In this document: positions 1 through 5,430 of the stretch, piece by piece
Layout of the letters: each line of letters opens with the position of its first letter
Position numbering within the stretch: position 1 is the stretch's first letter
Source of the DNA: 13-2-20CM-68-14 sp035640035
GTDB lineage: Bacteria > Actinomycetota > Thermoleophilia > Gaiellales > Gaiellaceae
Assembly (NCBI GenBank): GCA_035640035.1
Contig: DASQWX010000124.1
Coordinates: 1 to 5,834, forward strand
Length of the DNA: 5,834 bases
Direction: 5' to 3'
Notes under the pieces: generated by a model
Told to the model about the DNA's origin: nothing
The model's input: the letters and a program-made list of their open reading frames with translations, nothing else
Database searches by the model: none
Program-made: the position numbers and the translations under genes

Positions 1-855
1 ATGGGCTTCTTCACCGACACGTCGATCTGCATCGGCTGCAAGGCCTGCGAGGTCGCCTGCAAGGAATGGAACCTCGTTCCCGACGACGGCATGGTCTGGA
101 CCGGGGAGTCGTACGACAACACCTCGACGCTCGGCGCGAACACGTGGCGCCACGTGGCGTTCGTCGAGCAGAACCAGCCGCTTCGGATCGACGGCGACAC
201 GGCGGCCGCGAACACCGGCGAGGCGGATGCGCTTCGGTGGCTGATGAGCTCCGACGTCTGCAAGCACTGCACGCATGCGGCGTGCCTGGATGTATGCCCG
301 ACGGGCTCCCTCTTCCGGACCGAGTACGGAACCGTCGTCGTGCAGGAGGACATCTGCAACGGCTGCGGCTACTGCGTGCCCGCCTGCCCGTTCGGGGTGC
401 TAGACAGGCGCCACCTTCCTCGTTCCTCCGGCGACCCGCCGGTCGAGGTGCTCGGCGTGCAGCTCGGCAAGAAGGAAGACGGACGTGTCTGGAAGTGCAC
501 GCTCTGCTACGACCGGCTCAAGGGAGGCCACGAGCCGGCCTGCGCGAAGGCGTGCCCGACCGACTCGATCCAGTTCGGCCCGCTGGACGAGCTCCGCGAG
601 CGGGCCGAGAAGCGGCTGGAGAAGCTCCAGGCAGAGAGCTGGAACGGCGCGCAGCTGTACGGCGACGATCCCGACGACGGGGTCGGCGGCTTCGGCGCGT
701 TCTTCCTGCTCCTGGACGAGCCCGAGGTCTACGGATTGCCGCCCGACCCGGTGGTGACGACGAGCCATCTGCCGGAGATGTGGCGGACGGCTGCCGTCGC
801 CGCAGGTGCCGTCGTCGCCGGCGTGCTCGCCGCCTTCGTCGGAGGAGCAAGGTGA
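1..855 (+). CDS. Formate dehydrogenase iron-sulfur (beta) subunit, 4x[4Fe-4S] ferredoxin type
   Basis: This is the electron-transfer subunit of a membrane-bound molybdopterin oxidoreductase, most likely formate dehydrogenase. It would carry electrons from the catalytic alpha subunit to the membrane subunit encoded next. Sixteen cysteines form four ferredoxin-like groups: C10/C13/C16/C20, C87/C90/C95/C99, C119/C122/C125/C129 and C166/C169/C181/C185. This is the layout of the FdnH/FdoH/HybA/DmsB family. A hydrophobic stretch near residues 263-281 looks like the C-terminal membrane anchor seen in FdnH-type subunits. The 284-residue length is normal for the family. The ATG is the first base of the window, so the true start could lie further upstream; some relatives, as I recall them, carry a short N-terminal extension before the GFFTDT segment. 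The stop overlaps the GTG start of the NrfD gene, which indicates one operon. The substrate is inferred from family and partner type. A related oxidoreductase such as a polysulfide or tetrathionate reductase is possible until the alpha subunit is seen. Confidence 0.9.
   Translation: MGFFTDTSICIGCKACEVACKEWNLVPDDGMVWTGESYDNTSTLGANTWRHVAFVEQNQPLRIDGDTAAANTGEADALRWLMSSDVCKHCTHAACLDVCPTGSLFRTEYGTVVVQEDICNGCGYCVPACPFGVLDRRHLPRSSGDPPVEVLGVQLGKKEDGRVWKCTLCYDRLKGGHEPACAKACPTDSIQFGPLDELRERAEKRLEKLQAESWNGAQLYGDDPDDGVGGFGAFFLLLDEPEVYGLPPDPVVTTSHLPEMWRTAAVAAGAVVAGVLAAFVGGAR
841..846 (+). promoter_or_regulatory. Shine-Dalgarno GGAGGA for the NrfD gene
   Basis: GGAGGA lies inside the last codons of the iron-sulfur subunit gene, five bases before the GTG at 852. 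It supports this GTG as the start rather than the much earlier ATG at 66 in the same frame. That earlier start would overlap nearly the whole upstream gene. Confidence 0.75.
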
Positions 856-1841
856 CCGAGCCGCATCCTCTGCCGAAGGGAAACGGCAAGCCGCCCGGCA
901 CGACCTCGTGGAACCGGTCGATCACGAGCGCCGGCAGCGAGATGCGCTCGTACTACGGGCGACCGGTCCTGAAAGAGCCGGTCTGGCAGCGTGAGATCCC
1001 CTGGTACCTGTTCACGGGCGGGCTCGGCGGCGGCTCGGCCGTCCTGAGCATTGTCGCGCGGGTCGCCGGGAACGAGCGGCTCGCACGGCGCAGCATCTAT
1101 ATCGGCGCTGCCTCCGACGCCGTCAGCCCACTGCTCCTGATCTCCGATCTCGGCCGTCCCGAGCGGTTCCTGAACATGCTGCGCGTCTTCAAAGTCACGT
1201 CGCCGATGAGCGTCGGCAGCTGGATCCTCGCCGTCTCGAGCGCCGCGAGCTCGCTCTCCGCCTTCCTGAATGCGATCCGGCGGCTGCGGCGGATCAGCGA
1301 CGGTGCGCGGGCGGTGGCGGCCGGTTCCGGCGCCCCGCTCGCGGTGTACACAGCGACGCTGATCTCCGACACGGCGATTCCCGTCTGGCACGAGGCGCGG
1401 CGCGAGCTGCCGTTCCTCTTCGGCTCGAGCGCGCTCGCGAGCGCCGGCGCCGCTGCCGCGATCGCGGTTCCCCCGGGCGAGGCCGGGCCCGCGCGGCGGC
1501 TCGCAATCGGCGGCGCCGTTGTCGAGAACGCGGTCATGGTGCGGATGGAGCGCCGGCTCGGGATGATCGGCGAGCCGTACAAGCAGGGCGAGTCCGGCAA
1601 GTACGCGAAGCTGGCGAAAGCCTGCACGCTCGGAGGTGCCGGCCTTCTCGCGGCGGCCGGTCGACGAAACCGCGCCGCCGCCGTCGGCGGGGGCGCGCTC
1701 GTCCTCGCCGGCGAGGTGGCGCTCCGGTGGTCGGTCTTCAAGGCGGGCTTCCAGTCGGCGCGTGATCCGAAGTACACGGTCGTGCCGCAGCGCGAGCGCG
1801 CGCAGCAGCGCGGCACGGCCGCAACGTCCAAGGTCTCTTAG
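852..1841 (+). CDS. nrfD: NrfD/PsrC-type membrane subunit (quinone-interacting)
   Basis: This is the integral membrane subunit (329 aa) that would pass electrons from the iron-sulfur subunit to the quinone pool, replacing the cytochrome b556 gamma subunit of enterobacterial formate dehydrogenases. About eight hydrophobic stretches can be seen, near residues 51-69, 82-100, 118-138, 158-178, 183-201, 210-225, 250-265 and 272-290. This matches the many-helix NrfD fold. Motifs I recognise from actinobacterial NrfD proteins include the glycine-rich GGLGGGSA after the first IPWYLF segment, SDLGRPERF (98-106), SPMSVGSW (117-124) and YTATLISDTAIPVWHE from Y166. The GTG start shares bases with the stop of the iron-sulfur gene (GTGA) and has a GGAGGA site upstream, so the two genes are translationally coupled. 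The N-terminal 40 residues are polar and likely cytoplasmic. No heme ligands are expected for this family. The gene ends tail to tail with the DUF2795 gene with no spacer. Confidence 0.9.
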   Translation: MTEPHPLPKGNGKPPGTTSWNRSITSAGSEMRSYYGRPVLKEPVWQREIPWYLFTGGLGGGSAVLSIVARVAGNERLARRSIYIGAASDAVSPLLLISDLGRPERFLNMLRVFKVTSPMSVGSWILAVSSAASSLSAFLNAIRRLRRISDGARAVAAGSGAPLAVYTATLISDTAIPVWHEARRELPFLFGSSALASAGAAAAIAVPPGEAGPARRLAIGGAVVENAVMVRMERRLGMIGEPYKQGESGKYAKLAKACTLGGAGLLAAAGRRNRAAAVGGGALVLAGEVALRWSVFKAGFQSARDPKYTVVPQRERAQQRGTAATSKVS

Positions 1842-2158
1842 CCGCCGGGCCCCCGCTCGCGGACCGCCCCCGGCTCGGAAAAGGAATTCGTGTATGCATC
1901 CCCACCCGGCGGGATGCCGCTCTCGGGCTGCGGCGTGCGCGGCGGGCGTCGGCGTTGATCGGGTTGCACCGCGACCAGCTCCTCGCCGACCTCGTCGAGT
2001 GAGCCGAACTCGCGGTCCGGAAGCTGCTCGAGCTCGCGCTCGAAGGATGCGCCGTCGGACTGCGTCGACGCGTACTCGATCAGCGCCCGGCGAGACGCCG
2101 GGAGCGGGACACCTTCGAGGAGCACCTGAAGCTCGGCCGCCCGCTGGAACGACGCCAT
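1838..2158 (-). CDS. DUF2795 domain small protein
   Basis: A small protein (106 aa from the chosen start) with a recognisable DUF2795 domain in its first 60 residues. It has an AAELQVLLEGVPLPASRRAL segment, followed by a helical linker and the signature LPDREFGSLDEV. The remaining ~40 residues are rich in Pro, Gly and Arg and look disordered. The molecular function of DUF2795 proteins is not established; they are common in actinobacteria. I chose the ATG at 2158 because the domain begins a few residues later and this start avoids overlap with the peptidase gene, whose stop lies 28 bases upstream. An in-frame ATG at 2221 would add 21 residues and overlap the peptidase gene by 35 bp. Neither start has a clear ribosome-binding site, so the start is uncertain. 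The gene probably shares a transcript with the peptidase. Its stop overlaps that of the convergent NrfD gene. Confidence 0.75.
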   Translation of the reverse strand: MASFQRAAELQVLLEGVPLPASRRALIEYASTQSDGASFERELEQLPDREFGSLDEVGEELVAVQPDQRRRPPRTPQPESGIPPGGDAYTNSFSEPGAVRERGPGG

Positions 2159-2186
2159 GGCCGCGAGGTACCCGCTCCGGAAGCTC

Positions 2187-2873
2187 CTAATCGAGGAGGC
2201 GGGCACCGAGGCGTTGCTCATCGCCGCCGGGACCGACCCGATAGGCGCCCGCGCCGTTCCGCACGCTCACCACCTCGGCGAGCTCCGTCCCGACGAAGTG
2301 GATGCCGACGCCGTCGTCGGCGGCGACGCCCGGAGGGAATCCATCTGCGACGAGCTTCGTATACACCGGCCGGCGCAGCTCCTCGCCGTCGTAGTGCGGG
2401 CAGGCACTGCCGGCGAGGAATCCGAGCCCGTCGCGCATGCCCTCGAGCTGCGGGCCGAACGAGTCGGTCACGCTCGCTTCGAACCAGCAGATCATCCCGG
2501 CGCTCCAGCCGGTCAGCACGACTCCCGCCTCCCATGCCTCGCGGAGGACCCGGTCGAAACCGTGGACCCTCCAGACCGCGAGCATGTTCGCGGTGTTTCC
2601 GCCGCAGACGAAGATGACGTCCTGGTCGAGCACGAACCGACGGAGGTCGCTCGGCGGCCAGGGAAAGAACGGCAGATAGGTCGACGCGACGCCGTCGGGA
2701 AGCAGCCCGTAGATACGGAGCACGGCGTCGGCGTCGTCTCCGACCGCGGTCGGGACGACGCACACCCGTGGCCCGTCCCTTCGAGCGAGACCGGTGACGT
2801 GAGCTAGAAGCCGCCGGGTCTCGTCATCGGTCGAGCCCCCGCCCCCCAGGCCCACGATGTGCCTTTCTGACAT
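2187..2873 (-). CDS. Peptidase S51 family protein (dipeptidase E/cyanophycinase-like)
   Basis: A cytoplasmic serine peptidase-like protein of 228 aa, the usual length for dipeptidase E, which cleaves Asp-X dipeptides. The N-terminus HIVGLGGGG is the first strand and glycine loop of the class I glutamine amidotransferase-like fold. CGGNTANML (90-98) is a conserved S51 segment. GWSAGM (122-127) carries the nucleophile elbow with Ser124. D137 and H160 (in CPHYDGE) sit at spacings close to those of the Ser-Asp-His residues of enteric PepE. No signal peptide is present. Members of S51 include aspartyl dipeptidases, cyanophycinases and uncharacterised actinobacterial paralogs; substrate cannot be decided from sequence alone. 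I chose the ATG at 2873 because it keeps the complete first strand. It has no Shine-Dalgarno, whereas an internal GTG at 2855 has AAAGG six bases upstream. The gene is divergent from the response regulator, and the DUF2795 gene follows it. Confidence 0.85.
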   Translation of the reverse strand: MSERHIVGLGGGGSTDDETRRLLAHVTGLARRDGPRVCVVPTAVGDDADAVLRIYGLLPDGVASTYLPFFPWPPSDLRRFVLDQDVIFVCGGNTANMLAVWRVHGFDRVLREAWEAGVVLTGWSAGMICWFEASVTDSFGPQLEGMRDGLGFLAGSACPHYDGEELRRPVYTKLVADGFPPGVAADDGVGIHFVGTELAEVVSVRNGAGAYRVGPGGDEQRLGARLLD

Positions 2874-3002
2874 CGAAAAATCAGTCTATTCAGCGGTTCG
2901 CAACAGGATCCCCGGCGCCCGGCACGAAGCAGGCCGCTTGGCCCGAACCGTTGCAGATCGGCCGAGGCCGAGCCACTCTTTGACCACCGACGCCTGATCG
3001 TC
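2874..3002. promoter_or_regulatory. Divergent intergenic region with an inverted repeat
   Basis: This 129-bp gap separates the leftward peptidase gene from the rightward response-regulator gene, so promoters for both directions are expected here. It holds a ten-base inverted repeat with one mismatch, CAGCGGTTCG (2891-2900) against CGAACCGTTG (2944-2953), with arm centres about 53 bp apart. The A/T-rich end (2876-2892) adjoins the peptidase start. No convincing -35/-10 pair is visible for the rightward operon. Presence of promoters is inferred from gene orientation. Confidence 0.5.
2883..2888 (-). promoter_or_regulatory. Possible -10 element (TAGACT) of the peptidase gene
   Basis: Read on the minus strand, TAGACT fits the TAnnnT actinobacterial -10 pattern. 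It ends ten bases upstream of the peptidase ATG, so transcription would begin within a few bases of the start codon and give a nearly leaderless mRNA. That would explain the missing Shine-Dalgarno. No good -35 hexamer is present at the standard spacing, so this call is weak. Confidence 0.3.
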
Positions 3003-3398
3003 GTGACGAGGGACGAGACAACCGCCGCCAAGACCGTCCTCATCTGCGAGGACGACTCGAACCTGCGTACGCTCGTGCGGCTCGCGCTCGGCGACGGCTA
3101 CCGGTTCTACGAGGCGCCGGACGGCGCGAGCGCACTCGCGCTCGCGCGCCGAACTCAGCCGGACCTGATCGTCCTCGATTTGATGCTTCCCGGCCAGAGC
3201 GGCCTCGACGTGCTTACCGAGCTTCAGTCCGGAGACGACCTAGCCGGCACGCCGGTGATAGTGATCAGTGCCTGGTCGTTCTCCGACGAGGACGCGATCG
3301 AGGCCGGCGCCGCCAGATTCCTCGCGAAACCATTCGACCCCGACGAGCTCCGCGACGCCGCCGTCGAGCTGCTCGAGAGCGATGGCAGCAGAGACTGA
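3003..3398 (+). CDS. Stand-alone receiver-domain response regulator
   Basis: A 131-aa protein consisting of a single CheY-like receiver domain with no DNA-binding or enzymatic output domain. The family residues are all visible: acidic pocket E16/D17/D18, phospho-acceptor D59 in the strand LIVLDLMLP, the switch residue S89 (VIVISAW) and the conserved lysine K109 in AKPF. The GTG at 3003 is the only plausible start; the reading frame upstream stays open but has no ATG, GTG or TTG before the peptidase gene. No Shine-Dalgarno precedes it, so translation may be leaderless. Its last 17 bases overlap the histidine kinase gene, which strongly suggests it is the kinase's phosphorylation partner. With no output domain, it probably acts by protein-protein contact or as a phosphorelay intermediate. 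That mode of action is inference. Confidence 0.9.
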   Translation: MTRDETTAAKTVLICEDDSNLRTLVRLALGDGYRFYEAPDGASALALARRTQPDLIVLDLMLPGQSGLDVLTELQSGDDLAGTPVIVISAWSFSDEDAIEAGAARFLAKPFDPDELRDAAVELLESDGSRD

Positions 3399-4893
3399 GC
3401 GAAGCTCCGCGTCCCTTTCGAAACGCGTTGTCGCGAGCAGCGCCGTGCTCGCGCTGCTCGTCGCCCTTGCCTTCGGCGTGCTCCTCTACGCCGTCTCGAC
3501 CCTCGACGACGCGACCGCGAGGGAGCGGCACGCGAAGGAGGTCACGGCCCAGACGCTCCAGCTCCAAAAGCTCGTGCTCGACCTCGACACCGGTCTTCGC
3601 GGCTTCGTCCTGACGCGCAAGAGCGACCTGCTCAGGCCGTGGACGAGCGCCAAGGCGGCGTTGCCGCGGAAGATCAGGGCCTTCGAGCGGCTGACGTCGA
3701 CGAACGGAGAGGAGCGGCGGCGGGCCGCCGAGCTCGTCGCCACGATCGACCAGTACGTCTCCGACTATGCGACGCCGGTGGTCGAGATCGCCCAAGAGAC
3801 ACCGGCGGCAAGCCGGACGGGCGTCGTCAGAGCGGAAGGCGCCCGGCAGCTGGCGGCGATTCGGATGGGGTTCGCGGATTTCCTCGGCGCGGAGAATGCG
3901 CTCTCAGCGGCCCGTACCTCGACCGCGCAGCGGCGTTCGAACGAGGCGATCGCGGCCGCCGTCGCCGGGCTGATCGCATCGGCTCTGCTGATCACCGGCT
4001 TCGGCCTCTACCTCGCCCGCTCGATCGCCCAACCGGTGCGCGAGGTGGCGCAGGGGGCCGCCCGTCTCGCCGGCGGCGACCTTACGACGCGACTCAGGCC
4101 CCAGGGCGCGGGCGAGGTCGAGGAGCTGACGAAGGCCTTCAACAGAATGGCCGAGCGGCTCGAGACCGGCCGGCGCGAGCTCGAAGAGCAGAACGAGCGG
4201 CTGCGGGAGAGCGAGCTCGCGAAGTCCGAGCTCGTCAGCGTGGTCGCACACGAGCTGAGGACGCCTCTCGCAAGTGTCCTCGGGTTCACGTCGGTCCTGC
4301 TTCAGCGGGACGTGGACGAAGACCAGCGGCGCGAGTACCTCAGCATCATCGAGGCGCAGGGCCGCCGCCTTGCGTCGCTCGTCAACGACTTCCTCGACGT
4401 TCAGCGCCTCGAGGAGGGCAAGTTGTCGATCTCCAGGGAGCTCGTCGACATCGGCTCCGTCGTGCGGGAGCAAACGGAGCTCTTCGCCGGCCAGAGCCCC
4501 AAGCATCTGCTCGACGTCTCGCTGCCGCCGGCGCCGCTTCCGGTGCGGGGCGACTCGAACCGCCTTGCCCAAGTGGTCGCGAACCTGCTCTCGAATGCGA
4601 TCAAATACTCACCGCACGGCGGCGTCGTCCGCGTCGCCGGAAAGAGGAATGGAAAAGCCGTGCGCGTCACCGTCGAGGACGAGGGGCTCGGTATCCCGGA
4701 CGAGCTCCAGCGGGAGATCTTCGGCAAGTTCGTCCGCGGCCAGGCGACCGCGGAGGGAATCGAGGGAAGCGGCCTCGGCCTCGCGATCTCCCGATCGCTC
4801 GTCGAGGCCCACGGGGGTCACATCGAATTCGAAAGCACGAAGGACAAGGGCTCGACCTTCTGGTTCGAGATCCCGACGGCCTCACCCGGATGA
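3382..4893 (+). CDS. Membrane sensor histidine kinase (CHASE3-HAMP-HisKA-HATPase_c)
   Basis: A 503-aa sensor kinase that would autophosphorylate on His290 and phosphorylate the receiver encoded just upstream. In order: a first transmembrane helix (about 16-38); an extracytoplasmic helical sensor (about 39-188) whose LDLDTGLRGFVLTRKSDLL segment is typical of CHASE3; a second helix (about 189-211); HAMP (about 212-265); a short coiled coil rich in Glu and Arg; HisKA with AHELRTP around H290; and an ATPase domain with N box NLLSNAIKYS (N401, N405), G1 DEGLGI (433-438), F box FGKF and G2 GSGLGL (462-467). All catalytic motifs are intact. The ATG at 3382 lies inside the end of the receiver gene and has only a weak GAGAG upstream, consistent with translational coupling. 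The frame is open further upstream to 3268, but an earlier start would overlap much more of the receiver gene. The signal sensed is unknown. Confidence 0.92.
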   Translation: MAAETERSSASLSKRVVASSAVLALLVALAFGVLLYAVSTLDDATARERHAKEVTAQTLQLQKLVLDLDTGLRGFVLTRKSDLLRPWTSAKAALPRKIRAFERLTSTNGEERRRAAELVATIDQYVSDYATPVVEIAQETPAASRTGVVRAEGARQLAAIRMGFADFLGAENALSAARTSTAQRRSNEAIAAAVAGLIASALLITGFGLYLARSIAQPVREVAQGAARLAGGDLTTRLRPQGAGEVEELTKAFNRMAERLETGRRELEEQNERLRESELAKSELVSVVAHELRTPLASVLGFTSVLLQRDVDEDQRREYLSIIEAQGRRLASLVNDFLDVQRLEEGKLSISRELVDIGSVVREQTELFAGQSPKHLLDVSLPPAPLPVRGDSNRLAQVVANLLSNAIKYSPHGGVVRVAGKRNGKAVRVTVEDEGLGIPDELQREIFGKFVRGQATAEGIEGSGLGLAISRSLVEAHGGHIEFESTKDKGSTFWFEIPTASPG

Positions 4894-4908
4894 GCAGATC
4901 AGCAAAGG

Positions 4909-4914
4909 AAGGAG
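4909..4914 (+). promoter_or_regulatory. Shine-Dalgarno AAGGAG for the secreted AOC-like protein
   Basis: AAGGAG sits five bases before the ATG at 4920 and is the strongest ribosome-binding site in the window. It favours this start over the in-frame ATG at 4890, which overlaps the kinase stop (ATGA) but lacks a ribosome-binding site. A signal peptide beginning at 4920 also has normal proportions. Confidence 0.8.
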
Positions 4915-4919
4915 AGACC

Positions 4920-5387
4920 ATGCCCAGTAGAACACGGCTGCTCGCCGTCGCCGCGCTACTCGGAGGGCTCGCGGTCTACGGGAGCCTGAGCTCGAACGCC
5001 GCGACCGGACCGGGCTTCATCCGCGTCACGGATCGGCAGTTCAGCTACACCCGCGTCGACGTGGGCCCCCCGGGACTGAGCCCCGGCGACCAGGAAATCA
5101 TCTTCGCGCGTCTCTTCAACAAGAAGATCACGTCGAAGCCGATTGGGTCGACTCGGTTCCTGTGCACGTTCCTGACCGGAACCACGAGGACCTGCACGGC
5201 GACGATCAACTTGCCGAAAGGAGAGCTCGTCGCGACCGGCACCGTTCGCTTCCGCCAGTTCTACAACCTCGCAGTCGTCGGCGGCACGGGGCTCTACGAC
5301 GACGCCCGGGGCACGCTGACGGTGATCCGCACCACCAAGCGACCGCGGCCAATTCGCGAGATCCTCTACTTCCGCCTGATCGGGTAG
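4920..5387 (+). CDS. Secreted allene oxide cyclase/dirigent-like small protein
   Basis: A 155-aa exported protein. The N-terminus has the charged-hydrophobic-small pattern of a Sec signal peptide, with RTR followed by a hydrophobic core at residues 7-21 and a likely cleavage near S25-A28. The mature part looks all-beta. It ends with AVVGGTGLYDDARGTLTV (118-135), which resembles the GGTG-x-[YF]-x-x-A-x-G motif shared by plant dirigent proteins and allene oxide cyclases. Bacterial proteins of this barrel fold are known but mostly uncharacterised, so cyclase activity should not be assumed. C82 and C92 are the only cysteines and could form a disulfide outside the cell. A lipoprotein is excluded because there is no Cys after the hydrophobic core. 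The gene starts 26 bases after the kinase stop with a strong ribosome-binding site, so co-transcription with the two-component pair is plausible. Confidence 0.75.
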   Translation: MPSRTRLLAVAALLGGLAVYGSLSSNAATGPGFIRVTDRQFSYTRVDVGPPGLSPGDQEIIFARLFNKKITSKPIGSTRFLCTFLTGTTRTCTATINLPKGELVATGTVRFRQFYNLAVVGGTGLYDDARGTLTVIRTTKRPRPIREILYFRLIG

Positions 5388-5420
5388 ACGTTCGGTTTAG
5401 GCGCCGCGCGGGCTCGGTAC

Positions 5421-5424
5421 GGAG
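5421..5424 (+). promoter_or_regulatory. Shine-Dalgarno GGAG for the F420-dependent oxidoreductase
   Basis: GGAG lies six bases before the GTG at 5431. It supports this GTG as the start and matches the place where homology to the LLM family begins (PELGYSLSCEEH). Confidence 0.65.
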
Positions 5425-5430
5425 ACAACC

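Noticed and set aside
66..851. Upstream extension of the NrfD reading frame to an ATG at 66
   Set aside because: It lies out of frame inside the well-supported iron-sulfur gene, is Arg-rich low-complexity translation, and the GTG at 852 has a proper ribosome-binding site.
1097..1831. Long minus-strand open frame opposite the NrfD gene
   Set aside because: Typical GC-rich antisense shadow; its translation shows no family motifs, while the plus strand has clear NrfD motifs.
2157..2807. Plus-strand open frame opposite the peptidase gene
   Set aside because: Shadow of the S51 peptidase; no recognisable motifs.
3268..3381. Longer N-terminus for the histidine kinase
   Set aside because: It would overlap the receiver gene by about 130 bp and adds Pro/Ser/Arg-rich sequence before the normal cytoplasmic lead of the first membrane helix.
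3904..4572. Minus-strand open frame within the histidine kinase gene
   Set aside because: Antisense shadow of strongly conserved kinase motifs; Leu/Arg-rich with no domain signature.
4890..4919. Alternative ATG start for the secreted protein overlapping the kinase stop (ATGA)
   Set aside because: No ribosome-binding site upstream, and it would place ten polar residues before the signal peptide; AAGGAG clearly serves the ATG at 4920. It remains a possible minor coupled start.
5388..5430. Possible terminator between the secreted protein and oxidoreductase genes
   Set aside because: GC-rich, but no stable stem followed by a T run could be found.
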